A stretch of 35,795 bases of DNA from NCBI GenBank assembly GCA_026414225.1, contig JAOAJK010000015.1:1-35795 (forward strand), in the 5' to 3' direction. The notes under the pieces are model-generated. The model made no database searches, was not told the DNA's origin, and saw only the letters and a list, made by a program, of their open reading frames with translations. Positions 23,669-31,556 of this stretch are shown one piece after another. Each line of letters begins with the position of its first letter. The stretch's first letter is position 1. The DNA comes from Thermoplasmata archaeon (lineage in GTDB: Archaea; Thermoplasmatota; Thermoplasmata; Lutacidiplasmatales; SKW197). The position numbers and the translations under genes were made by a program.

Positions 23669-26191
23669 TCAATCTCTGGCAAGCGTCCCGAGAATCTCCC
23701 TTATCCTGGTTTTCCAGGTCTCTGCCTCAATCTTCTCCGCGACCTCCAGGGCCCTTGTCAGGGTCTCCCTTGCCTTTTCTTTCTCACCCGCAAGGATGTA
23801 CATCTTGCCAAGGGCCGTGAGTGCAGCTGTCAGGTCACCCAGTTTCCCCTGTGTCTCGAAGTAATCAATCACATCGTAGAAGAACTCTTCTGCAACCGCG
23901 TAGTTGCCAGCAAAGGTGAGTGCCCGCGCCTTCATCATCTTTACAACTACCAGGTCATCACTGTTGGCAGTGTCCATGAGTTCGGCCATTACCTTTTCCA
24001 GCAATTCCTCTGCCTTTCCGTGGTCTCCCATCGCTGCGAGCATGCACGCCTTACCCGCAGCAGCACACCCCGCCATGCTCCTCTCACCGATTGCAGCAAA
24101 GACCGCCTCCGCCTGCTCGTAGTATTCCATCGCCTTCTGGTTCTCGCCCATCTCATCATAGATCGTCCCTATGTTGTAGAGCCCATAGCCAGTACCGCTT
24201 CTATCCCCTATCTTTGTCGTGTACTCTACCTCCCTCTTGAAATATTCAATTGCCTGGGAAAACTCTCCTCTTGCCCAGTACACAATTCCGATGTTGTTTA
24301 TAACAATTGAAAGTCCATAGACATCCCCGATTTTGTTATAAATTTTCTCCGCAGAAAGCAGGTAGGGCAGCCCCTTTTCCGGGTGTCCCGTGTTAAGATA
24401 GAAAAGGCCGAGCCCGTTGCAGGAACTTGCAATCTCCCTCACATTGTTGAGTTCATTCCTTATTTTATAAGCTTCCAGAAGGTATCTCTCCGCTTCGCTG
24501 TAGTTACCCATGTGCTGGCACAGGACACCCATTGAATTCAAAACATCCGCTTTCAGTTTTTTATTCTCCAGATTCCTCAAAATTTCGAGGGTTCTAGTGT
24601 AGCAATCCAGACATTCCTTCAGGTTCCCGCGTTTGAAGTATACACTCCCCTCAACAAACAGTGCCTCGGCCTTCACCTCCGGATTCTCGAGCGCTGAAGC
24701 AGGGATTTTTTTCAAGAGGGCCAGTGCCTCCTCATACCTCGCCATCTTGGTGTAATCGTTGGCAAGATAGAAGGTGATGTCAGCTATCTCCTTCTCATCC
24801 TTGACAAGCTCCATCGCCTTCTCGTAGTATCCGATTCCCTTCTGGAATTCAGAGACCACTGAAAATGCATACCCTAGGGTTCTGTAGATTTTTGCCTTCA
24901 CAACATCCGGAACCCCGAATTTCTCCCCGTGCTCAAGTGCGAGCTGGGCGTTTCGCAGGCAGTCCTCTATAGCAAAATTCCTGAGGTAATAAATTGCACT
25001 TTTCAGATAATACTCTGCACATTCCGGTACCCCCGCTAGACATAGATGTCTGGCAATTTCCTCAAAGTATTCCTCCTTGTTTCTGGTTGCGATTAAATGC
25101 TCGCCAATCCTTTTGTGGAGTGCAAGTGCCGTCTTGCTTGGAACCATCGAATACAGGGTTTCATACACAGGATTGTTGAGAAACATGTACCGTTCCTCGG
25201 TGCCCGCCTTCTCCGCAAGGAATCCCATCGCAATCATTCTCTCAATACTGTCAAGAATGGCATCTTCCTCAATACCCAGCACAGCACATGCATCCTCGAA
25301 TGTAAATTCACGGCCAAGCACACTGAGGAGACACATTGTTTCTCTCACCTCCCTATCCAGTGCCTTGATTCTTTTCTGGTAGGCCGCACTCAGCGTCTGA
25401 GGAATTGTCACCCTTTCCACCATCTCCATTTCCCTTGCTTTCTCCCTCAGGGTCTGCACAATTTCAATAATAAACAGCGGATTACCGGAAGTTTTTTCAT
25501 GAACCCTCTTCAGCAGCTTCTCGGAAATCTCCATATTCAATGTGCTCTTTACAAGCAGCACCGTGTCCTGGGCGGAGAGGGGCTTCAACCTCAGAATTTT
25601 CAGGGTTTTTTCCACATTCATTGCCTTCACAGTGGTCTCAAGGAATTCATTTGCTTCCTCCAGATCGGAGGCAGCAGCCACCAGCATGACCTTCGTTTTC
25701 CGGATGTTCCTTGACAGGTAATGGATAAACGCAATTGTGCCACTGTCCGCCCACTGCAAATCATCCAGCAGCACGCACATGGGAGTGGCCTTTGAGAGTT
25801 CCACAAGGTTCCTGTACAGGTGCTCAAATACGCGGTATTGCTCGGATACCAATCTTTCTCTTTCAACCATTTTCTCCGAGGTGTCAACCGCCAGTCCCAG
25901 CGGGAGCAATTCGCCAGCCACCTCTCCGCTCCTGAGGGCATCGTATCCCTTAATCACAACCTCCTTCACTACTCCAAACGGTGCCTTGTTCTCAGGGGTG
26001 CATCTTTCCTGAATCACATGAATGCCCTGCTCTGCAGCGATTCTGCCTGCTTCCCCAAGCAACCTGGTTTTTCCGATACCTGGCTCGCCTGTGACAATAA
26101 TTGTGGAACCCTCTCCCCTTTCTTTCAGGTTTTTCGCTGCGTCCGTGATTTCCGCAAGTTCTTTTTTTCTGTTAACAAACAGCGGTTGCAC
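23669..26191 (-). CDS. STAND-type AAA ATPase with TPR repeats
   Basis: 840 residues from GTG at 26191. That start is exactly 26 bp from a TTATTTAA-like TATA box and gives MQPLFVNRKKEL, the usual opening of this family; an in-frame ATG at 26209 lies only 8 bp from the TATA centre. Walker A is GEPGIGKT (about 35-42), Walker B CVLLDDLQWAD (about 139-149). A winged-helix-like region (ETMCLLSVLGREFTFEDACAV, RYMFLNNPVYETLYSMV) precedes at least ten TPR units (about 400-835), such as EAERYLLEAYKIR, QAIEYFKREVEY and KAMEYYEQAEAV. PLGLA after the P-loop region is shared with the paralogue at 18203. No effector domain is seen. TFS lies upstream on the same strand. Confidence 0.88.
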   Translation of the reverse strand: MQPLFVNRKKELAEITDAAKNLKERGEGSTIIVTGEPGIGKTRLLGEAGRIAAEQGIHVIQERCTPENKAPFGVVKEVVIKGYDALRSGEVAGELLPLGLAVDTSEKMVERERLVSEQYRVFEHLYRNLVELSKATPMCVLLDDLQWADSGTIAFIHYLSRNIRKTKVMLVAAASDLEEANEFLETTVKAMNVEKTLKILRLKPLSAQDTVLLVKSTLNMEISEKLLKRVHEKTSGNPLFIIEIVQTLREKAREMEMVERVTIPQTLSAAYQKRIKALDREVRETMCLLSVLGREFTFEDACAVLGIEEDAILDSIERMIAMGFLAEKAGTEERYMFLNNPVYETLYSMVPSKTALALHKRIGEHLIATRNKEEYFEEIARHLCLAGVPECAEYYLKSAIYYLRNFAIEDCLRNAQLALEHGEKFGVPDVVKAKIYRTLGYAFSVVSEFQKGIGYYEKAMELVKDEKEIADITFYLANDYTKMARYEEALALLKKIPASALENPEVKAEALFVEGSVYFKRGNLKECLDCYTRTLEILRNLENKKLKADVLNSMGVLCQHMGNYSEAERYLLEAYKIRNELNNVREIASSCNGLGLFYLNTGHPEKGLPYLLSAEKIYNKIGDVYGLSIVINNIGIVYWARGEFSQAIEYFKREVEYTTKIGDRSGTGYGLYNIGTIYDEMGENQKAMEYYEQAEAVFAAIGERSMAGCAAAGKACMLAAMGDHGKAEELLEKVMAELMDTANSDDLVVVKMMKARALTFAGNYAVAEEFFYDVIDYFETQGKLGDLTAALTALGKMYILAGEKEKARETLTRALEVAEKIEAETWKTRIREILGTLARD

Positions 26192-26252
26192 GAACGCACA
26201 TACATGCATGGTTAAATAATGTTATGGTTTCTAAATGGCCTGCCAAGCAAAT

Positions 26253-26558
26253 CTAGTATTCACGCCACTTGTGCCCGCATTTTGTGCACTGATAAATCTT
26301 TGTCTCTGGCTCATCTGCCGCCCTTGTTTGGCGGAGAACCCAGTAGGCCTCCTTGTGTCCGCACTTAGGACATTCTGTGTCCGTGGTCTTCGGAAGTGTA
26401 TCCAGCGGTTGCTCAATGATAGTGAGTTCCTTTGTTTTTGACTTGGTCTCGAATGTCTGGCTCTTGGAAGAATCTACTGGAATCTCATTCTTGCATCGCC
26501 TGCAGACCCATTTCCCGGATGCTGGCGTCATCAAACTGCCACACTTTGGACAGAACAT
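26253..26558 (-). CDS. tfs: Transcription elongation factor TFS
   Basis: 101-residue archaeal homologue of TFIIS/RPB9. It rescues backtracked RNA polymerase by stimulating transcript cleavage in the polymerase active site. The N-terminal zinc ribbon is CPKCG...CRRC (residues 3-22) and the C-terminal one CPKCGHKEAYW...CTKCGHKW. The catalytic acidic dipeptide is Asp-Glu in TRAADEPET. All eight Cys are present and the length is standard. The ATG at 26558 is preceded by GTGATAAA (ribosome site), and a TTTATATAC box about 38 bp upstream gives a short leader. Transcribed divergently from the MoxR operon. Confidence 0.96.
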   Translation of the reverse strand: MFCPKCGSLMTPASGKWVCRRCKNEIPVDSSKSQTFETKSKTKELTIIEQPLDTLPKTTDTECPKCGHKEAYWVLRQTRAADEPETKIYQCTKCGHKWREY

Positions 26559-26755
26559 ATTTTATCACGGCAAACTCTCAAAACCAGATAGTATATAAAG
26601 ATAGTTGTAGTGCCTCGAAATTCCCCTGTGAATCTGCGACCAGAATGGCCCGTGCTCGGGTCAAGTGGAGGGATAAATTTTCCTGGGACCCACGGAATGC
26701 CCACAGAGAGAGCAAACCCTTATTTCCCTGTGAGCGTTTCCGCCTTGGTGAAATC
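26559..26755. promoter_or_regulatory. Divergent promoter region between TFS and moxR
   Basis: The minus strand has TTTATATAC at about 26592-26600 for TFS. For moxR, GATAAATT (26671-26678) and CTTATTT (26718-26724) are candidate TATA elements, and GGTGA at 26746-26750 is the ribosome site. The open frame running upstream from moxR to 26432 crosses this promoter and the TFS gene, so it is not used as coding. Confidence 0.5.
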
Positions 26756-27715
26756 ATGGAAGCCCAGGAAATGAAACGGTTGTGCCAGATGCTTGTGGCA
26801 GAGGTGGAGAAGGCAATTGTGGGTAAACATGAAGTTGTGGAAAAGCTCCTTGCATGTATTCTCGCCGAGGGGCATGTGCTTTTCGAGGACTATCCAGGCC
26901 TGGCAAAAACCCTGCTCGCCAAATCCTTCGCGAGAGCCCTGGGCTGCCAGTTCAAGCGTATCCAGTTTGTGCCAGATTTGCTGCCTGCAGACATCACAGG
27001 TGGCTATGTTTTTGAGAAGAAGAGCGGGGACTTTGTGCTTCGCAAGGGCCCGATATTCACGAACATCCTGCTTGCGGATGAAATAAACCGCGCACCGCCG
27101 AAGACCCAGGCGGCACTGCTCGAGGCAATGCAGGAGAGACAGGTGACAATTGAAGGCACAACCTACACCCTTGAAAATCCGTTTGTTGTGATCGCAACCC
27201 AGAACCCCATTGAGTACGAGGGAACCTATCCGTTGCCAGAAGCCCAGCTTGACAGATTCATTGCACGGCTCTCCGTGGGCTACCCGTCAAAGGAGGCGGA
27301 GCGTGAGATTCTTGCAAGGAGAAAGGCAAGAATGAAGGAGGATGTGGATATAGCCAATGTGGTTTCGCATGAGACGTTGATAGCAATGCAGAAATATGTG
27401 GAGCAGGTCGAACTCCATCCAGACATACAGAATTATATTGTTGAGATAGTGGGTGCAACCAGAAATGACTCTCAGGTGGAGATTGGCGCCAGCCCGCGTG
27501 GGTCCCTTGCGCTCCAGAAGGTTGCGTGTGCAAGGGCGGCGATGCTTGGGAGGGATTTTGTAATTCCAGACGATGTTAAGTTCATGTGCGTTGAAGCCCT
27601 TTCCCACCGCCTCATCCTCCGTGTTGAACCCTGGATCCAGGGTGTAAAGAATGAGGCGATAGTAAAGAAGATTCTCACCCAGGTGCCTGTGCCTAAAGTT
27701 GTGAAGAGAGCATGA
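26756..27715 (+). CDS. moxR: MoxR family AAA ATPase
   Basis: 319-residue MoxR-type AAA ATPase, a chaperone-like motor that usually acts with von Willebrand factor A or DUF58 partners. The P-loop is EDYPGLAKT at 44-52, the MoxR variant in which Ala precedes the Lys. Walker B is ILLADEINRAPPKTQAALLEAMQE, and sensor 1 lies in VIATQNPIEYEGTYPLPEAQLDRF. The C-terminal lid has ASPRGSLALQKVA. The ATG at 26756 follows GGTGA and fits the N-terminal length of the family; the frame is open further upstream but through a promoter. It overlaps the DUF58 start by four bases (ATGA). Confidence 0.95.
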   Translation: MEAQEMKRLCQMLVAEVEKAIVGKHEVVEKLLACILAEGHVLFEDYPGLAKTLLAKSFARALGCQFKRIQFVPDLLPADITGGYVFEKKSGDFVLRKGPIFTNILLADEINRAPPKTQAALLEAMQERQVTIEGTTYTLENPFVVIATQNPIEYEGTYPLPEAQLDRFIARLSVGYPSKEAEREILARRKARMKEDVDIANVVSHETLIAMQKYVEQVELHPDIQNYIVEIVGATRNDSQVEIGASPRGSLALQKVACARAAMLGRDFVIPDDVKFMCVEALSHRLILRVEPWIQGVKNEAIVKKILTQVPVPKVVKRA

Positions 27716-28962
27716 ATCCGAGAAATCTCTTTGCGTTTACCGGACTGTTCCTGATTTTCCTCGCAGTTATTCTCCGCACCACGGCACCTCTTTTCTTTAC
27801 CGTGTTCCTGTTTTCGGTGCTCTTCCTCTCCTACATTCTCCGCCCGAAGGTAGAAATAGAGCCAGCAATCACACAGGACCGCACGGAGTGGTTCCAGAAT
27901 GAGAAAATAAAGATGAAATTGAAGATAAAGAACAAGGGTGCGGGCAGTGTGCTGGGGATTAGCATCAGTGCCCTTGATATTTTTAAGGTTTCGGTTGACC
28001 CTTCCGTGATAGCACTGAAGCCGGGAGAGACCAGAAATCTGGATGTTACGGTGCGTGCCAGGATTCCCGCAAGATTGAAGGTTCTCAATCTTAAAGTGAG
28101 TGCTTCAGACCCCCTCGGCTTCTACAGGTTTGAAAAGAACTACGAACTCGGGGTCAACCTGAGAATTTTACCCATCCTTGAGGATGTGAGGAAAGCAAAG
28201 CTGGTGCCTGCCCAGACACGGGGAATAGTCGGGAATGTGGTGTCCCGCGTGCGGGGCTCAGGGCTGGAATTTCATTCGCTCAGGGAGTATCAGAGCGGCG
28301 ATACAATGAAGGTGATAAACTGGAAAGCCAGCGCCAGGTATTCCCGCCTGATTGCAAGGCAGTTTAATGTGGAGCGGAGCGGGGATGTGGTTCTTTGTGT
28401 GGACCTCAGGAAAGGGAGTTATTTGATGGAGGAGCGGGAGAAAATCCAGACGAGAATGATTTCCGCGGCTTTCTCCCTGGCTACAAAAATAGTCACCAAC
28501 AGGGACAGGGTGGGCGCCATCGTGATTGCAGATACGGTTCGGTACATAATGCCAGGTTACGGGAAAAAGCAGATTTACAGGATTCTCGAGTTACTCATGC
28601 ACCAGAGAGGCGGTGATGACGCACCGGTTGAAAATCTCGAGTTCATTCTCCCGCGGCTCTTCCGCACAAATGCCCTCTTCGTGGTTTTCACACCGTTGAT
28701 GGACGAGGAATTACCCAGAGTGCTTATTGAGACCGCAGGAAGGGGTTTCAAGATCGTGTGCATCTCCCCTGACCCTCTGGACTACATCCAGAAAGGGGAA
28801 AAGAGGGAGACCGTGATTGTGAGGGGTGTCCTCGGGTTGAGGCGAAAAAGTTTGATTGCAAGCATCTCGAGATACATGGAGATAGTTAACTGGAAGAGTG
28901 ATATAAGTTTGACAGCGGTGCTGAGGGGGGTGAAAGCATACAGAGAAAGAGTTTCGCTATGA
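27712..28962 (+). CDS. DUF58 membrane-anchored protein
   Basis: 416 residues. Two hydrophobic segments at about 7-42 anchor it. Then comes an Ig-like domain (about 48-150, PAITQDRTEWFQNEKIKMKL) and the DUF58 signature REYQSGDTMKVINWKASAR at about 195-213, followed by a vWA-like domain (VVLCVDLRKGS, DRVGAIVIADTV) in which Asp-x-Ser-type metal residues are only partly kept. DUF58 proteins are the standard partners of MoxR ATPases; their biochemical job is not settled and may concern cell-envelope protein assembly. It overlaps moxR by four bases upstream and the next membrane gene by four bases downstream, forming a tight three-gene unit. Confidence 0.93.
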   Translation: MNPRNLFAFTGLFLIFLAVILRTTAPLFFTVFLFSVLFLSYILRPKVEIEPAITQDRTEWFQNEKIKMKLKIKNKGAGSVLGISISALDIFKVSVDPSVIALKPGETRNLDVTVRARIPARLKVLNLKVSASDPLGFYRFEKNYELGVNLRILPILEDVRKAKLVPAQTRGIVGNVVSRVRGSGLEFHSLREYQSGDTMKVINWKASARYSRLIARQFNVERSGDVVLCVDLRKGSYLMEEREKIQTRMISAAFSLATKIVTNRDRVGAIVIADTVRYIMPGYGKKQIYRILELLMHQRGGDDAPVENLEFILPRLFRTNALFVVFTPLMDEELPRVLIETAGRGFKIVCISPDPLDYIQKGEKRETVIVRGVLGLRRKSLIASISRYMEIVNWKSDISLTAVLRGVKAYRERVSL

Positions 28963-29477
28963 GTGGATTTACAGCGTTCTTTCTGTTTATAGCTGTCTCG
29001 CTCCAGTTCGGAGGCACAGGCATCACCGCATTTCTCTTTATCGGATTGTGTGTGGGACTTTTATACATCTTCCTTACCCACTACCAAAAATTCGGTTTGG
29101 CGGCTGCGCTGCCTGGACTATCGGTTGGAGTTATCGCGTTTTCATCGGTTTTCTACATTGGCAACCTGGCCATGCTATATTATCCAGCCATGGGGCTCGG
29201 GCTCTGCTTTCTTTCAATATTTCTCCATAACCAGGTAGAGCAGTTTGCATCCGCAGACGATGTTGCCAGCATTTATACCGCAATCAAATCTAGAGCCCTT
29301 CAATTCGCAGGAATAATTGGCGGGGCAATTCTCCTGAGCATTGTGTATTTTCCGTTTCTCGGATTTTTTCCCAGAATCCAGACAGGTATCCTGGATGTGC
29401 TTCTTGCCCTGATTGCTGTTTGCGTTTCGTTGCTTATTCTGGGATGGTTCATGGTGAGGGGGGAGGAAAAAGTATAA
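28959..29477 (+). CDS. Small multi-pass membrane protein
   Basis: 172 residues, no family recognised. About five membrane segments are visible: at the N-terminus after Ser-Gly, around 26-45, around 50-90 (two), then after a polar stretch (NQVEQFASADDVASIYTAIKSR) two more at about 110-165. It ends in a short charged tail. The ATG overlaps the DUF58 stop (ATGA), so it is translationally coupled and presumably works with the MoxR/DUF58 pair at the membrane. In bacterial MoxR clusters the third place is usually a transglutaminase or vWA protein; neither is present here. Confidence 0.8.
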   Translation: MSGFTAFFLFIAVSLQFGGTGITAFLFIGLCVGLLYIFLTHYQKFGLAAALPGLSVGVIAFSSVFYIGNLAMLYYPAMGLGLCFLSIFLHNQVEQFASADDVASIYTAIKSRALQFAGIIGGAILLSIVYFPFLGFFPRIQTGILDVLLALIAVCVSLLILGWFMVRGEEKV

Positions 29478-29478
29478 G
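29473..29478 (+). promoter_or_regulatory. TATA box of the pyruvate-kinase C-domain-like gene
   Basis: TATAAG overlapping the end of the preceding gene is centred 27 bp before the ATG at 29502 and predicts a leaderless mRNA. Confidence 0.55.
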
Positions 29479-29501
29479 TGGGTGGGTGCAATCCCTGATT
29501 T

Positions 29502-30176
29502 ATGAGTGAGGATGTGAGCCCTCCGGTTACCTATTTCAGGTACTGCGGGGAGATAAACACGGAGAATCTGCTCCGGCTCGCGAAAAAACGGTGTGAGGAA
29601 CTGGGCATCGGAAAGGTGATAATTGCTTCAGAGACAGGAAGGAGTGCCCTCAAAGCGCTGAAAATTTTCAAGGAGAGCGGGATAAAGATGATTGTGGTGA
29701 CCCACTACCCTGGAACGACCATCGGGCCCAAAGGAGAGATTCCAATCGGGTTAATGCGGGAAGAGTACGCGGGAGTGCGGGAAAAGCTGCTGGCAGAGGG
29801 TGTGAGGATTGTCCAGGGTACAAGACCTCTCGTTCCGCCTTCGAGGTTCAACTGGAACGAGGCTACACCGGAAGGCATCCTTGACAAAGCCCTCGAAATT
29901 TTTGGTGCAGGAACAAAAATAGCAATCGAGGTGGCAATCATGGCCACCGATGCGAGCGAGGTAAACCCAGGCGAGGAAGTGGTTTCCTGTGGAGGCACCT
30001 ACAAGGGCCTGGACACCGCCTTGGTGGTAAAAACCTGCCATAGCTACTCCTTCTTCCGTGATTTTGAGGTGCGGGAGATAATCGCGAAACCAAGGTACAG
30101 GGTGATTGCACTCCCAGAATACAAGTTCGAGAACTGGAAGGGAGATGTGGAGCAGTACTACGAGCGATTGGGTTGA
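29502..30176 (+). CDS. Stand-alone pyruvate kinase C-terminal-domain-like protein
   Basis: 224 residues resembling the alpha/beta (C-terminal, allosteric) domain of pyruvate kinase without its barrel, a family seen across archaea under that name and not characterised. Rossmann-like strands and turns are visible (KVIIASETGRSALKALKIF, IKMIVVTHYPG, KIAIEVAIMATDA, EEVVSCGGTYKGLDTALVVK). EVVSCGGT near residue 165 may hold a ligand-binding Cys/Gly loop. It cannot have pyruvate kinase activity since the catalytic barrel is missing; an oxyanion or nucleotide-binding role is inferred. A TATA box puts transcription start at the ATG. SerRS begins 48 bp later with its own promoter. Confidence 0.85.
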   Translation: MSEDVSPPVTYFRYCGEINTENLLRLAKKRCEELGIGKVIIASETGRSALKALKIFKESGIKMIVVTHYPGTTIGPKGEIPIGLMREEYAGVREKLLAEGVRIVQGTRPLVPPSRFNWNEATPEGILDKALEIFGAGTKIAIEVAIMATDASEVNPGEEVVSCGGTYKGLDTALVVKTCHSYSFFRDFEVREIIAKPRYRVIALPEYKFENWKGDVEQYYERLG

Positions 30177-30194
30177 AACCGCTCTCCGCTACCC

Positions 30195-30201
30195 ATAAAT
30201 A
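30195..30201 (+). promoter_or_regulatory. TATA box of serS
   Basis: ATAAATA centred 26 bp before the ATG at 30224 supports that start and a leaderless serS mRNA. Confidence 0.55.
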
Positions 30202-30223
30202 CCCTTTTCGTCTTGCCCTCACG

Positions 30224-31471
30224 ATGTTAGACATAAAGCTGATAAGGGAAAAGCCAGAATATGTAAAGGAACGGCTGGCTGCCAGATGTAAGGAGTATCC
30301 GATTGAGAAATTGCTCGATGTGGACAGGCAGTGGCGCGAGATTACCGGGAAAGTGGTGAAACTGAGGGCAGAGAAGAACAAAATGGCAAGGTTGATAAGC
30401 AAGAGCGACGACAGGGCCAGGACGATTGCAGAGGTTGAAAAAATAAACGCGGAGATAGAGAAATGCGAGGGCCAGCTTGCAGAACTCGATGCGGAGAGAA
30501 ATCAGATTCTTGCAATGCTCCCCAATCTACCGCACGAATCCGTGCCCACTGGGCCAGATGAAAATTCAAATGTAGTTCTGAGAGAGTGGGGCACGATCCC
30601 GGAATTCAGCTTTAAGCCAAGGGACCACATAGAACTCGGCGAGAAACTCGGACTGATTGATGTGGAGAGGGCTGGTAAGGTCTCTGGGGCAAGATTTGCC
30701 TACCTCAAAAAGGAACTGGTCTTTCTTGAGTTTGCAATTGTCCAGTTTGCACTCCGCGAACTTGTGAAGGAGGGTTTTGTGCCTGTGCTTCCACCCGTCC
30801 TCGTGCGTGAGATGGCCCTGTTCGGCACTGGCTTTCTTCCAACAGGGCGGGAGGATGTTTACAAGATTGAGGGAGAAGACCTCTACCTTGCAGGCACTGC
30901 CGAGGTTCCAATCGGGGCGATGCATGCCGATGAGATTTTTGAGAAAAAGGAACTGCCAAAGTATTATGCTGGCTTCTCCACATGCTTCCGCACGGAGGCG
31001 GGTGCCCATGGAAGGGATACGAAGGGAATCTTCCGCGTCCATCAGTTTGATAAAATTGAGATGTTCAAATTCGTGCTACCAGAAACATCCTGGGAGGAGC
31101 ATGAGAAACTGCTTGGAAGTGCAGAAAATCTGGTCAGGAAGCTAAAGCTCCCCTACAGGGTTGTGAACATTGCGAGCGGGGAACTTGGACCCTCTGCAGC
31201 TAAAAAGTATGACATAGAGGTTTATCTGCCTGGGCAGGGTAAGTACAGGGAGATGGTTTCCTGCAGCAACTGCACGGATTATCAGGCGAGGCGGCTGAAC
31301 ATTCGCTACAGGGATGCCGATGGACTGAAATATGTGCACACCCTGAACAGCACAGCCCTTGCTATCGGAAGAACAATTGTGGCAATCATGGAAAACTACC
31401 AGACAGAGGAGAGTAAAATTGAGATTCCAGAGGTTTTGAGGGAGCATCTCCATTTTAAGACGATTGGATAA
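30224..31471 (+). CDS. serS: Seryl-tRNA synthetase
   Basis: 415 residues, class II synthetase charging tRNA-Ser. It is the common bacterial/eukaryal-like type, with an N-terminal coiled-coil arm (about 28-105, KVVKLRAEKNKMARL, EKINAEIEKCEGQLAELDAERN), and not the rare methanogen type. Motif 1 is around FVPVLPPVLV, the serine-binding TAEVPIGAMH follows, motif 2 is CFRTEAGAHGRDTKGIFRVHQF, and motif 3 is LNSTALAIGRTIVAIMENYQ. The ATG at 30224 (MLDIKLIREKPEYV) is the family-typical start and has a TATA box 26 bp upstream; the frame is open to 30173 but without support. The L1 promoter starts right after its stop. Confidence 0.97.
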   Translation: MLDIKLIREKPEYVKERLAARCKEYPIEKLLDVDRQWREITGKVVKLRAEKNKMARLISKSDDRARTIAEVEKINAEIEKCEGQLAELDAERNQILAMLPNLPHESVPTGPDENSNVVLREWGTIPEFSFKPRDHIELGEKLGLIDVERAGKVSGARFAYLKKELVFLEFAIVQFALRELVKEGFVPVLPPVLVREMALFGTGFLPTGREDVYKIEGEDLYLAGTAEVPIGAMHADEIFEKKELPKYYAGFSTCFRTEAGAHGRDTKGIFRVHQFDKIEMFKFVLPETSWEEHEKLLGSAENLVRKLKLPYRVVNIASGELGPSAAKKYDIEVYLPGQGKYREMVSCSNCTDYQARRLNIRYRDADGLKYVHTLNSTALAIGRTIVAIMENYQTEESKIEIPEVLREHLHFKTIG

Positions 31472-31476
31472 AAACT

Positions 31477-31483
31477 TTTATAT
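31477..31483 (+). promoter_or_regulatory. TATA box of the L1-L10-L12 operon
   Basis: TTTATAT, centred at 31480 just after the serS stop, predicts transcription start near 31506, the first base of the leader hairpin. Confidence 0.6.
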
Positions 31484-31505
31484 CCATGGTGTGTTTGAGA
31501 GTGTT

Positions 31506-31552
31506 GCCCGTGTAGAAGAGGGTGACCTCGAAGCCACTACAGGGCAGGTGAT
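31506..31552 (+). promoter_or_regulatory. Leader hairpin, probable L1 autoregulation site, plus Shine-Dalgarno
   Basis: GCCC (31506-31509) pairs with GGGC (31542-31545) and TGTAG (31511-31515) with CTACA (31537-31541), with G31510 bulged. An inner stem GAGG (31518-31521)/CCTC (31526-31529) closes a GTGA loop, a GNRA tetraloop. Two bases on the left and seven (GAAGCCA) on the right form an asymmetric internal loop. Two helices around such a loop are the known shape of archaeal L1 binding sites on 23S rRNA and on L1 mRNA. GGTGAT at 31547-31552 follows directly, four bases before the TTG start, so L1 binding could block initiation. The autoregulation itself is inferred. Confidence 0.6.
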
Positions 31553-31556
31553 AAGA

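Noticed and set aside
26432-26755. N-terminal extension of MoxR by 108 residues
   Set aside because: The extension would be antisense to TFS and cross both promoters; the family starts near 26756, where a GGTGA site is present.
26885-26914. Apparently broken Walker A in MoxR (Ala instead of Gly before Lys)
   Set aside because: GxAKT is normal in MoxR proteins, so it is not a defect.
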